Below are positions 9,643 through 18,909 of a stretch of DNA of 64,000 nucleotides, piece by piece; position 1 is the stretch's first letter, and each line of letters starts with the position of its first letter. Position numbers and translations under genes: made by a program. This DNA is from JBBITI01 sp963735055 (GTDB lineage Bacteria > Chloroflexota > Dehalococcoidia > Dehalococcoidales > UBA2162): positions 1 to 64,000 of the forward strand of contig CAVTJN010000017.1 in assembly GCA_963735055.1 (NCBI GenBank). Reading direction: 5' to 3'. A model generated the notes under the pieces. It did no database searches. It was not told the DNA's origin and saw only the letters and a program-made list of their open reading frames with translations.

Positions 9643-10401
9643 TCAAGACTGACCATCTCTTGCCGGCACCAGGAGTGTCCGAGCCCCAGGTGTACGGTCC
9701 TCGTCCGTCCGTTGTTCTACCGCCGTTTCCCAGTTACCCAAACTGGTCCCACCCCTCACGATTGCATATCTGACAAGCTCCGCCGCGCTGTGGACCCCCA
9801 ACTTCTTCATTGTTCTTGCCCGGTGGCGCGAAACGGTCGGGGCCGACATGCTCAGTCGGGCGGCTATCTCGCTGGTGCGGGAACCCTCCGCCACAAGCTT
9901 CAGTACCTGCCGTTCCCGAGTGGTGAGGGTATTGAAATTGTCTGAACCGTCTGGCTGTTCCAGACTATCGGAATGATCACCTGTCCCGGGTCCGTCCATG
10001 TAGAGATGGACAATATAGTCCCCTTGAGATACCCGCGCTATCGCCGAAGCCAAATCGGCGTAGCTGCCCTTCTTCGAGAAGAAGCCGCTAACACCAGCTC
10101 GAAATCCGGCTCCTAGATCCAATCGGCTTTCGGCTTGGGTGAGGAGTATGACTCTTGAGGTAATGTGCTCCACGCGCAGGTGACGTGTGATTTCGATCCC
10201 GTTCGTAGGGGGCAGGAAAGCATCCAACAAGATCACGTCCGGGGACTGTTCTGCCGCAGCTTCAATGACTTCGTTTTCGCTGGACGCAAGGCTTGTCACT
10301 TCGATGTCTTTATTGCCTCCCAGGAGGGAGGCGATTCCTTCGCGATAAAGCGTGTGCGCGTCAGCCACCATGATTCTCAACTTTTCGGCAACCATAACCA
10401 T
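9643..10401 (-). CDS. NarL/FixJ-family response regulator
   Basis: The 252-residue protein has an N-terminal receiver domain (VADAHTLYREG acidic pocket, VILLDAFLPP with the likely phospho-acceptor Asp near residue 60, ILLTQAE switch, FFSKKG conserved Lys). The C-terminal LuxR helix-turn-helix (LTTRERQVLKLVAEG, then TVSRHRARTMKKLGV) should bind DNA as a dimer. A C-terminal tail of about 35 residues follows. No adjacent histidine kinase is present. The leader carries a putative molybdenum-cofactor riboswitch with a terminator about 80 bp upstream of the start, an unusual control for a response regulator. Confidence 0.9.
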   Translation of the reverse strand: MVMVAEKLRIMVADAHTLYREGIASLLGGNKDIEVTSLASSENEVIEAAAEQSPDVILLDAFLPPTNGIEITRHLRVEHITSRVILLTQAESRLDLGAGFRAGVSGFFSKKGSYADLASAIARVSQGDYIVHLYMDGPGTGDHSDSLEQPDGSDNFNTLTTRERQVLKLVAEGSRTSEIAARLSMSAPTVSRHRARTMKKLGVHSAAELVRYAIVRGGTSLGNWETAVEQRTDEDRTPGARTLLVPARDGQS

Positions 10402-10479
10402 ACTTCCCCCTGGTGGAGCGCCTTACGGCAAACATGGCATCCATGTCACTGCCGGTAGCCCGATACTCCATATGTACAC

Positions 10480-10510
10480 AAAAAACGGGCACCCCCAAAG
10501 GAGGTGCCCG
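10480..10510 (-). terminator. Intrinsic terminator in the response-regulator leader
   Basis: On the minus strand CGGGCACCTCC-TTT-GGGGGTGCCCG forms a strong hairpin followed by six T. The loop side contains CTCCTTT (10503 to 10497), exactly complementary to AAAGGAG at the aptamer 3' end (10544 to 10538). It lies 79 bp upstream of the response-regulator start. Confidence 0.75.
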
Positions 10511-10535
10511 CAAGGCTTCGGCCTCTATGAGCTAA

Positions 10536-10650
10536 CTCTCCTTTCCAACGGGAGGTACAGACATTTCTATCTGTGCCCTCGGAGCTTCCCAGAAGCTCGC
10601 CGGCGGCCGAGCCATTGCCCTAAGGCTTTAGGCTTCTCCGCTCGAAGAGT
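10536..10650 (-). promoter_or_regulatory. Putative molybdenum/tungsten-cofactor riboswitch, copy 2
   Basis: The minus-strand RNA begins ACTCTTCGA, has GCCTAAAGCC about 20 nt in, and ends CGTTGGAAAGGAGAG, matching the other two copies in order and spacing. Internal stems differ in sequence but are GC-rich and paired. It controls, by position, the NarL-type response regulator at 9643-10401 rather than the divergent moeA gene at 10971. Orientation is fixed by the conserved blocks and by the T-run of the terminator. Confidence 0.55.
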
Positions 10651-10970
10651 GCGTTACGCTAGATTACAGATTACCGGTATGTTATCAGCAAGGCGTATGT
10701 GACGTCAAACACTTCCGGTACAAACCCGTACATGCCGGGTAGAATTACGTTGATGATGACAAGCAACGGTCCGAGTGTGAGCCTCTGGACAATCCGCTGT
10801 GTGATACTGGCGGCATTCGGTGCGGCTTGTGATACTTGGCTCGTTCAGGTATTCTTTTCCTGTTCAAGAAGCCCTCGGCCGATGGCATCGGTGGCTTGCG
10901 GAATCTATTGCAGTCCTTGGTTGGAATAGTCGAAAACAAATTCTTAATCGAGGACAAATGAGAGGGGACC
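10651..10970. other. Intergenic region between divergent response regulator and moeA
   Basis: This stretch separates the riboswitch leader (minus strand) from the first moeA gene (plus strand) and must contain both promoters. I see no open frame with coding character and no clear sigma-70 hexamer pair. A ribosome-binding-like GAGAGGGGACC precedes the moeA start at 10971. Confidence 0.4.
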
Positions 10971-12206
10971 ATGGTGTCTGAATTTCTCAAGTTGGTCACG
11001 CCGGATGAGGCTCTGCGTAAATTGGAGGCGCATCTCAAGACGCTGGTTGAAGTTGAATCCATAGGTGTTGCAGGGGCACTGGATCGCGTGATTGCCGTTG
11101 ATGTCCGCGCTCCTGAGAACCTGCCATCCTTTCCCCGCTCCACCATGGACGGATACGCCGTGAGAGCCCGCGACACATATGGCGCCAGCCCCGGGCTTCC
11201 CGCCTACCTCAAGGTGGTCGGCGAAATGCCCATGGGACGCTCTTCGGCCCAGGCTGTCAACCAGGGGGAGGCCATCAAGGTGCACACTGGCGGAATGGTG
11301 GCTGATGGCGCCGACGCTGTCGTGATGGTCGAGAACACCCAGCTTGTTGCCGGCGGAAGCGTGGAAGTGTCGCGGCCCTTGGCTCCCGGCGAGAATATCC
11401 TTAAAGTGGGAGACGATATCAAGGTTGGCGGAGTCCTGTTTCCATCCGGGCACTTACTCAGACCTCAGGATATCGGCGGGCTGATGGCTTTAGGCATTAC
11501 CAGGACGACAGTCTTCGCCCGTCCGCGAGTATGCGTCATCTCCGCCGGGGACGAGGTGGTCTCTCCCGACGTGGCGCCCGCGGCCGGTCAAGTGCGGGAC
11601 ATCAATACATACACTCTCTCTGCTCTCTCACGACAAGCCGGCGCTATTGCCGTGTCCTATGGCCTCGTGAGGGACGACCTGGCGGCGCTGAATAGGGCGG
11701 CGCGCGCCGGAATCTCCGAGGCAGAGGTCGTTGTGATTTCATCCGGGAGTTCTATCAGCACCAGGGATATTACTGCCAGAGTGATATCGTCCCTCGGCGA
11801 TCCGGGAGTCTTGGTTCACGGTGTCTCGCTTCGCCCCGGCAAACCGACGATACTGGCCGTTGTAGACGGCAAGCCGGTTTTTGGACTACCGGGAAATCCG
11901 GTGTCGGCAATGATCGTCTTTGATCTATTCGTCAGACCTGCGATATACCGAGTGGGCGGCTGCAGTCAGCCTCCCCCCCTCCCCACCATCACCGCGAAAC
12001 TGACTCACAATGTCCCGTCCGCCACTGGTCGGGAGGATTACGTTGCGGTGAAGATCTACCTGCAGGGCGGAGAGCATATCGCCAGCCCGATATTCGGGGA
12101 ATCGAATCTCATTACCACCTTGATTAAGGCCGACGGAATGGCCAAAATACCTTTGGACAAGAATGGCCTGACCGCCGGCGAAACAGTCACCGTAAGGTTG
12201 TTCTAG
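10971..12206 (+). CDS. moeA: Molybdopterin molybdenumtransferase MoeA
   Basis: The 411-residue protein is a complete MoeA. It shows PRSTMDGYAV near residue 53, HTGGMVADGADAVVMVE near residue 106, the MogA-like domain with VCVISAGDEV, SSGSSISTRD and GLPGNPVSA, and a C-terminal beta domain (GREDYVAVKI). MoeA ligates molybdate (or tungstate) to adenylylated molybdopterin. It is followed after 12 bp by a second MoeA-type gene on the same strand. Start chosen at ATG 10971 with GAGAGGGG upstream. Confidence 0.93.
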   Translation: MVSEFLKLVTPDEALRKLEAHLKTLVEVESIGVAGALDRVIAVDVRAPENLPSFPRSTMDGYAVRARDTYGASPGLPAYLKVVGEMPMGRSSAQAVNQGEAIKVHTGGMVADGADAVVMVENTQLVAGGSVEVSRPLAPGENILKVGDDIKVGGVLFPSGHLLRPQDIGGLMALGITRTTVFARPRVCVISAGDEVVSPDVAPAAGQVRDINTYTLSALSRQAGAIAVSYGLVRDDLAALNRAARAGISEAEVVVISSGSSISTRDITARVISSLGDPGVLVHGVSLRPGKPTILAVVDGKPVFGLPGNPVSAMIVFDLFVRPAIYRVGGCSQPPPLPTITAKLTHNVPSATGREDYVAVKIYLQGGEHIASPIFGESNLITTLIKADGMAKIPLDKNGLTAGETVTVRLF

Positions 12207-12218
12207 GGGGAAGAAACC

Positions 12219-14144
12219 GTGGCTAGAAAGACGTATCTTGAAGATATTCCTCTGGAGGAAGCTCTGACCCGATTCATCACGGCTCTGCAGCAAGCCGGAC
12301 TCAAGCCTCTTCCTGCCGAGCTTGTTTCCGTTGATCAGTCGGGGGCCAGAGTCACCGCTGAGCCGGTATGGGCCAAAATCTCTTCGCCTCACTATCATGC
12401 CGCTGCCATGGATGGCATCGCCGTGAGCGCCGGAGACACCCACGGCGCATCCAAAACCGAGCCCAAGAGACTGAAAATGGGCAGCCAGGCTTATTGGGTG
12501 GACACTGGGAATGCCATGCCCGCAGGCACCAATGCTGTGATCATGGTCGAAGATGTGCAGATTATTGGACAGGATGAAGCCGAGATCCAGGCAGCCGGTC
12601 GCGCCCTGGCAGCACGTTCGCCCGCTCGGCGAAGATATCGTGGCTACCGAGTTGGTCCTGCCCGAAAACCACCTGATCCGTCCTCATGACCTGGGGGCGA
12701 TGTCCGCAGCCGGGCTCACCGAAGTGCCGGTTCGACGCAGGCCGCGGGTCGGCGTGATCCCGACCGGCTCAGAGCTCGTGCTGCCCGGCACGGATCCCGC
12801 TCCCGGAAAGATCATCGAGTTCAACTCTCTGATGATTGCTGAACTGCTCAAGGAATGGGGGGCCGAAGCGCGTCGGTTACCGATCGTACCCGATGAAAGA
12901 GGGTTACTCGCTGCGGCCGTCTCTGGCGCCATTGATGATTGTGATCTGGTTATTGTCAACGCCGGTTCCTCGGCGGGAAGCCGGGACTACACTTCCAGTA
13001 TTGTTGAACAATTAGGGGAGCTTGTGGTCCATGGCATCGCCATCCGTCCCGGTCACCCCACCATCCTTGGCATCACGCGTGGTAAGCCGCTCATCGGCAT
13101 ACCGGGATACCCGGTTTCAGCGTTGCTCACCACCGAGCTTGTCGTCAAGCCCATCGTCTTCCACCTTCAGGGGATAGTGCCCCCCGCTCCCCCCAGGATC
13201 CAGGCAAGCGTGAGCCGGAAGATCTCCTCCTCCATGGGCCAGGACGATTTCGTGCGGGTAACCCTTGGCCGGATTGGTGAACGGATCGTAGCCACTCCGC
13301 TGTCCGGTGGCGCGGGCGTTATAATGTCTTTGGTTCGGGCCGACGGCATCATGCGCATACCGCGATTTTCTCAAGGATTGGATAGCGGGGCTACCGTCGA
13401 AGTTGAGCTGCGAAGGCCTCCGGAGGAAATAGAGAACACAATCATCGCCATAGGCAGTCATGACCTGTCACTCGACATAATCGATAGCCTCCTCCACAAG
13501 CACTATCCCGGCAGGCGGCTGTCCTCGGCGCACGTTGGCAGTCTCGGCGGCTTGATAGCGCTGAGCCGCAAAGAAGCTCACCTGGCCGGGTGCCATCTGC
13601 TCGATGAGAAGACGGGCGAGTACAACGTCAGCGATATCAGGCGGGTCCTTAATGGCGAGAAGACCGTCCTGGTCAACCTTATCTACCGCCAGCAAGGGCT
13701 GATGGTGGCCAGGGGTAACCCGAAGCACATTGTCGGGCTTGAAGATATCCTTCGGCAGGAAGTCAGTTTCGTTAATCGCCAGCGTGGCTCGGGAACGCGC
13801 GTGCCTCCTGGACTACAAGCTCAAGGAGTCCGGTCTGAATGCCGGCGACGATCAATGGCTACGAAAGAGAAGAGTTTTCCCATACCGGGGTAGCCGCAAT
13901 CGTCGCAAGTGGGGCGGCCGATGTCGGCCTGGGCATTCTGGCCGCCGCCCGGGCACTGGACCTCGATTTTCTGCCGCTGCTGCAAGAGCGCTATGACCTG
14001 GCGATTCCCCTGCAGCATTACGAGAGCGAGCTGCTTGAGCCCCTTCTTGCCATTATTCGCGGCAAGGAGTTCAAGGAGATAGTCGTATCCCTTGGGGGTT
14101 ATGACACTTCCGACACGGGGCGCCAACTGGCGGTCGTGGGATAG
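12219..14144 (+). CDS. MoeA-like protein fused to a periplasmic-binding-protein-like (LysR-substrate type) domain (three frameshifts)
   Basis: The first 400 residues repeat the MoeA fold (HYHAAAMDGIAVSAGDT, VPTGSEL-type strand VGVIPTGSEL, NAGSSAGSRDY, GIPGYPVSA). The C-terminal 220 residues (IAIGSHDLSLDIIDSLL, SAHVGSLGGLIALSRKEAHLAG, then TGVAAIVASGAADVGLGI and a YESELLEPLLAIIRG end) form the PBP-like domain found in MoeA/LysR-substrate-domain fusions. Single-base shifts lie near 12600, 13805 and 13845; each segment stays family-like. Some anaerobes pair it with a normal MoeA, which has been linked to handling tungsten versus molybdenum. That link is inference here. Confidence 0.8.
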
Positions 14145-14228
14145 CCCCTTGGCCGCTGGTTCAGCTGTTGCCGGTCTCGGTCAGCACGGCCCCGGCTGGT
14201 GAATCACACTAACAACTCTGCTTGGCCG

Positions 14229-14438
14229 TCAGTCGACGGCGATCATCACGTCCGAGGCCTTGATGACGGCGTAGGCTTCTTTCCCTACCGCAAGACCGAG
14301 ACTATCGGCCGATGTCTTGGTGATGATCGATACCACCTGCTGCCCCCCGGCGAGCTCGACTACAATCTCGGAGTTGACCGCTCCTGGAGTGACCTTTACG
14401 ACTTTGCCTTTCAAGTTATTACGAGCGCTCAGTTTCAT
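14229..14438 (-). CDS. Molbindin, single Mop (TOBE-like) domain
   Basis: The 69-residue protein is one Mop domain: SARNNLKGKVVKVTPGAVNSEI, then a second strand pair with SADSLGLAVGKEAYAVIKASDVMI. Such molbindins assemble as hexamers that store or buffer molybdate or tungstate in the cytoplasm. It faces the MoeA-type pair convergently and sits just upstream of the third riboswitch-controlled gene. The length is normal for the family. Confidence 0.9.
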   Translation of the reverse strand: MKLSARNNLKGKVVKVTPGAVNSEIVVELAGGQQVVSIITKTSADSLGLAVGKEAYAVIKASDVMIAVD

Positions 14439-14623
14439 GGCGATACCTCCCGATGCAATGACGACCTTCCACTGTCTATTATAGTCGGCGGCGCTTCATA
14501 CAGTCACTTCACGTATTCACTCACAGAAGAATGTTACCGAAGAGGGGCGATTGACAAACCTCGACAGTCAGATGTATATTGACCCGTGTTCGCCGGGGGC
14601 TGCCTTCAACCTCGGGACTGAAC

Positions 14624-14736
14624 ACTCTCCGACCTGCTTCGCCTAAACCGGAAGGGGCATGGCAAGCAGACGCTGGCCGCAAGGCCTAAGGGTATTGCCG
14701 GAAACGACAGTGCCTCCCATGTTTGGAAAGGAGACG
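14624..14736 (+). promoter_or_regulatory. Putative molybdenum/tungsten-cofactor riboswitch, copy 3
   Basis: This is the clearest copy: ACTCTCCGACC at the 5' end, GCCTAAACC about 15 nt later, GCCGGAAACGAC in the core and GTTTGGAAAGGAGAC at the 3' end. CTCC and GGAG can close the structure, and internal GC helices (for example GGCCGCAAGGCC) are evident. It is followed by a terminator and then the one-chain aldehyde oxidoreductase gene. Context and layout match the Moco RNA family; a GEMM or other aptamer fits the element order less well. Confidence 0.65.
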
Positions 14737-14750
14737 GCATAAGCTTTGTA

Positions 14751-14784
14751 AAAAGCGCGTCTCCACGTGGGGACGCGCTTTTTT
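14751..14784 (+). terminator. Intrinsic terminator in the aldehyde oxidoreductase leader
   Basis: AAGCGCGTC pairs with GACGCGCTT around a short loop and is followed by six T. CGTCTCC (14758-14764) in the 5' arm is the exact complement of GGAGACG (14730-14736) at the aptamer end, giving an antiterminator when the aptamer is open. Confidence 0.75.
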
Positions 14785-14831
14785 GTTGTGAACACCTCAA
14801 TCAGATGACAGAATCGGACAAGGAGTCGAAA

Positions 14832-17520
14832 ATGAGCGATGCACCGAAGGTGACCCTGACGATCAATGGGACCAGTCGTACCGTTTCAGCCAGTCCCGAC
14901 ATGGTGCTGATCGATCTGCTGCGCGAAGACCTTCACCTCACCGGCACCAAGCAGTCCTGCGACCGCAAAGGACAATGCGGCGCCTGCACCGTGATCGTGG
15001 ACGGCAAGGCCGTGCGTTCCTGTCTCAAGAAGGTGGTCGACCTGGAAGGCGCGGAGGTTATCAGGTGGAAGGGCTGGGCACACCCGAAAACCCGCACTTG
15101 ATTCAGGAAGCCTTCGTCCTCTCCGGCGCTATCCAGTGCGGTTTCTGCACGCCCGGCATGATCATGGCCACCAAGGCCCTGCTGGACCAGAACCCCAACC
15201 CTACCGTTGGCCGATATCAAGAAGGCCCTGGCCCGCAATCTCTGCCGCTGTACCGGCTACAGAAGATCATCGATGCCGTCCGGCTGGCCGGCAAATTCCT
15301 GCGCGGCGAGAACTACCCCGGCCAAGGTCCGAGCCGCTCTGCCCAAGAAGATGATGGGAGTCTCCCATCCCCGCCCCACGGCGATGCTGAAAGCCTGCGG
15401 TGTGGCCAAATTCTCCGCGGACTATTATTTCGACAATGCTCTGGAGATCGCCTGCGTTCACTGCCTCGACCATCACGCCAAAATCAAATCGGTCGACTAT
15501 CTCGCAGCCGCTCAAAATGCCGGGCGTGGTGGGCATCATCACCGAAAAAGATATCAAGGGCACCAACCGGGTCCGCGAAGCTGCGCCGGATAAGCCGATG
15601 TTGATGGAAGATATGGTAGGTCCTACGGCGACCCGATCGCCATCGTAGCGGCCGAGACCCGCGAACAGGCCAGGGCGGCCGCGGCGGCGGTCAAGATGGA
15701 ATTCGAACCCCTGCCGGTGTACATGACGCCCCAGGAAGCCCTGGCTCCGGGAGCGCATGAAGCTGCATGATTGGTCGCCCAACCTGATATCGGTGACGCC
15801 CCAGATCAAGGGCGATGCCGAGAAAGCCCTGGCTGAATCAGCCTACGTGGTGGAAGCCGAATTCTCCACCCAGGTCAACCATCAGGCCCCGCTGGAACCG
15901 GAAGTCACCGTTGCTATCTGGAAGGCGAAGGTGACGATGCCGAACTGGTCATCATCGGCCGCAGCATCAATATTCATCCCAATGCCGCCGTGTCGCCGAA
16001 GCGGTCGGCTGGAAGAAGACCCGCTATATCGAAGCCTTTTCCGGCGGCCAGTTCGGCCAGAAATCAGTCCATCATCACCGAAGCCCTGGCGGCTGCGGCC
16101 TGCGTGCATTTCAGACGGCCTATCCGCTACGTTCCCAGCCTGGCGGAGATCCCTCTTCATGAGCCCCAAACGCCATCCCTACTATATGAATGTCAAGATG
16201 GGCGCGGACAAAGACGGGCGATTTACCGGCTCTACAGCATGACATTTAGATCAACAAAGGCGCTTATTTCCTGCTGGGCGGCCTGACCATCGGCCGCACG
16301 CTGCACATGCTCTCCAGCGCCTACAATATCCCCAATGTCCTGGGCCAGTGCAAGCTGGTCTATACCAACAACGCCCCGGGCGCGGCTGCCCGGGGCGCCG
16401 GACCGCCCCAGTCCAACTTCGCCATGGAATCCGCCATCGATATGCTGGCGGAGAAAGATCGGCATGGACCCGCTGAAGTTCCGCAGAATCAATTCCTTGA
16501 AACCGGGCGAGACCCGCTCTACCGGGGCGATCGTGGGCCAGTGGGAATTCCCTCAGATTTGCGATATGATCGAACCCCATTGGGAGAGAGCCAAAAAAGA
16601 CGCTGCCGCTTTCAACAAAAAGAGCGGCAAGATTAAGACGGGGCGTCGGCCTGGGCGTGCATGCCTTCGGCATCGGCGGCGCCGGCGATCAAGGCCAGGT
16701 GGCGGTCGAAATCAACCCGGACGACAGCGTTACCATCTATCGGCGCCATCGCCGACCCGGGTGAGGGCAATGATGCCATGTTGACCCAGATCGCTGCCCA
16801 TGTTCTGGGAATCCCCATGGAACAAAATCCGCTTGGAGACCCGCGACACCGAGAATACCGTCGGCATGGGTCCGGCCGCCGGCAGCCGCATGACCTATAT
16901 CGGCGGCGGTTCTCTGCTAACTGGCCGTGGAGACAGCTCAAAAAAGCCATGGACGAAGCCGGCAGCAAGACCTATGCCGGACTGAAGAGGCCGGAAAGCC
17001 ACCGCGTTATGAAGGCATCAAGAAACTGCAAGGCACGGCAAGCTGGATCCCAAGACCGGCCAGGGCGATTCCAACGAAATCCATCGTGCATAATATCCAG
17101 ATGGCCGAAGTGGAAGTCAATACCGAGACCGGCGAGGTTAAGGTGCTCAAGATGACCACTGCGGTTGACTGCCGGCCCCATCATCAATCCCCAGGCCGTA
17201 GAAGGCCAACTGGAAGGCGGCATGGACCAGGGCATCGGTTTTGCCCTGAGAGAGGAATATATCCACGGCAAGACCAAAGACTGGATGACCTTCAAATTCC
17301 CCACCATCGACGATGATGCCGGAGATGGAACTCATCTTCCAGGAGACTCCCAGACCCAACGGCACGCTGGGCGTCAACCGGCATCGGTGAGATGACCATG
17401 ATCTCCACCGCTCCTTCGATCACCAACGCCATCTACAATGCCTGCGGAGTACGAATCAATCATCTGCCGGCTACGCCGGAAAAGGTCAAAAAGGGCCTCG
17501 CGGAGTCGGCCAATCACTGA
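14832..17520 (+). pseudogene. One-chain Fe-S/Mo aldehyde oxidoreductase (Mop type), reading frame broken by many single-base indels
   Basis: Reassembled across frames, the product is about 895 residues: an N-terminal [2Fe-2S] pair (CDRKGQCGACTVIVDG; CGFCTPGM; NLCRCTGY) fused to a molybdenum domain (FSGGQFGQ, PGAAARGAG, DPGEGNDAM, and TGIGEMTM with the presumed catalytic Glu, then AIYNACGVRI). This is the layout of Desulfovibrio aldehyde oxidoreductase (907 residues). ATG 14832 has AAGGAG seven bases upstream. At least fifteen indels (for example near 15064, 15209, 15260, 15320, 15513, 15619, 15756, 15917, 15993, 16070, 16150) alternate between gain and loss. Few substitutions look damaging, which favours assembly error over true decay. 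Confidence 0.75.
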
Positions 17521-17626
17521 CGCAGGCGTAGGCTTGCATCCGCCCCTGGGAGGAAGTGAATTAGGATCCAAAGCCGGCATATTACGGGGCCGGCTTGAAG
17601 AAGTAGTTTACGAGGAGATGATCCAG

Positions 17627-18793
17627 ATGGCTGAATACCAGATCCAGCACATGACCCCCGTTCTTTTTGGTGTCGACACATCGAAGCAGACCGGCGACAG
17701 GTTGAAGGCATTCGGTTGCCAAAAAGTGCTATGCGTGTATGATCAGGGGATCAAGAAAGCCGGTATCGCGGACCAGATAATCAGCATCATTAAAGCGGCG
17801 GGCATCGCCGTCGTCGTGTATGAAGGCGTTCAGGCGGATCCGCCGGACTTCACCATCGACGAAGGTGCCGCCATCGGCCGGAAAGAACTGGTAGATGGCG
17901 TCGTGGGGATCGGCGGCGGCAGCTCGATGGACACCGCGAAAGCCGTCAACGTCATGCTGACTAATACCGGTTCCGTGAGTGACCTGATGAAGTTCCGGCC
18001 CGGTGGCCCCCCATCCATGCCTAAGCCGGGAAAGATACTGGTCTTACTTCCCACCACGTCAGGTACCGGCAGTGAAGTAACTGCCGTGGCCGTTCTTACT
18101 GACACTACGGCCCACGACAAGAAAGGGATTGGCGGCCCGGTGACCCGCGCTACCCTCGCCATTGTTGACCCCGCCTTGACCGTCGGTATGCCGCCATCAG
18201 TCACTGCCGATACCGGCATGGATGTATTTGCCCATGCCGTCTCCTCGATCACCGCCAACCGGCGCAACCAGATGTCCGATATCCTGGGGGAGAGCGCCAT
18301 AAAGATCCTCTGGAAATACCTGCCGGTGGCGGTCAAAGATGGCCGGAACATTGAGGCCCGGACCCAGATGGCTTTCGCTTCCATGGCCGCCGGCTACGCC
18401 TTCCAGGATTCGATGACGCAACTGGAACACGCCATCGGGCATACCCTGGGTTCGCTGTACCATATTCCGCACGGGAATGCCTGCGGGGTATGTCTCGGTG
18501 AAATGACCGAATTCGACGCTGATGCGGTACCGGACGGGACCAGACTGATCGCCGCTGCCATGGGAATGCCGGCTACGGGAACGCCCGCCGAACTGGGAAA
18601 AGCCATCAAAGTGGCCATTCAGAAGTTCGCCGATTCGATTAACCAGCGGAAATTGAGCCAGATGAACATTCCGGAATCCGATCTGGAAAAGATCGCTGAG
18701 ATCGTTGCCGGCCCCGGGCTTTCCATGTTCTCGCCGAAGAAGGTCACCAAAGAAGATGTCCTTAAGATGCTCAAAGAAGCATACACCCGGTAG
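17627..18793 (+). CDS. Iron-containing alcohol dehydrogenase
   Basis: The 388-residue group III alcohol dehydrogenase has the NAD-binding GIGGGSSMDTAKAV, the PTTSGTGSEVT loop and the metal site spread over GMDVFAHAV, LEHAIGHTLGSLYHIPHG and downstream His. It would interconvert an alcohol and aldehyde with NAD(H). ATG 17627 is preceded by GAGGAG nine bases away; the ATG at 17618 abuts that site and is less likely. It lies 106 bp after the aldehyde oxidoreductase, so alcohol-aldehyde-acid chemistry is plausible for the pair. The substrate is not predictable. Confidence 0.88.
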   Translation: MAEYQIQHMTPVLFGVDTSKQTGDRLKAFGCQKVLCVYDQGIKKAGIADQIISIIKAAGIAVVVYEGVQADPPDFTIDEGAAIGRKELVDGVVGIGGGSSMDTAKAVNVMLTNTGSVSDLMKFRPGGPPSMPKPGKILVLLPTTSGTGSEVTAVAVLTDTTAHDKKGIGGPVTRATLAIVDPALTVGMPPSVTADTGMDVFAHAVSSITANRRNQMSDILGESAIKILWKYLPVAVKDGRNIEARTQMAFASMAAGYAFQDSMTQLEHAIGHTLGSLYHIPHGNACGVCLGEMTEFDADAVPDGTRLIAAAMGMPATGTPAELGKAIKVAIQKFADSINQRKLSQMNIPESDLEKIAEIVAGPGLSMFSPKKVTKEDVLKMLKEAYTR

Positions 18794-18851
18794 ACCGTTC
18801 GATTTCCTTTCCCGGCACCGGGTAGGCAGCGTGGTCCAATCGAGGCATAAC

Positions 18852-18880
18852 CGGGGGACACCTCAACGAGGTGTCCCCCG
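18852..18880. repeat. Perfect inverted repeat after the alcohol dehydrogenase (terminator-like)
   Basis: A 13-bp perfect stem (CGGGGGACACCTC and its complement) surrounds a three-base loop. There is no T-run on the plus strand, so it may act as an RNA stabiliser or a bidirectional or Rho-assisted terminator between 18793 and 18910. Confidence 0.5.
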
Positions 18881-18909
18881 AAACACACCACTTGAAGAGG
18901 GAGAATTGC

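Noticed and set aside
13730..13996. Separate small gene in the middle of the second moeA region
   Set aside because: Its sequence is explained as one frame segment of the frameshifted MoeA-PBP fusion plus shadow sequence.
14624..14736. GCCTAAACC in the leader suggested a c-di-GMP (GEMM) riboswitch
   Set aside because: The other GEMM elements and their order are absent, the three copies share different terminal blocks, and the genomic context is molybdenum enzymes.
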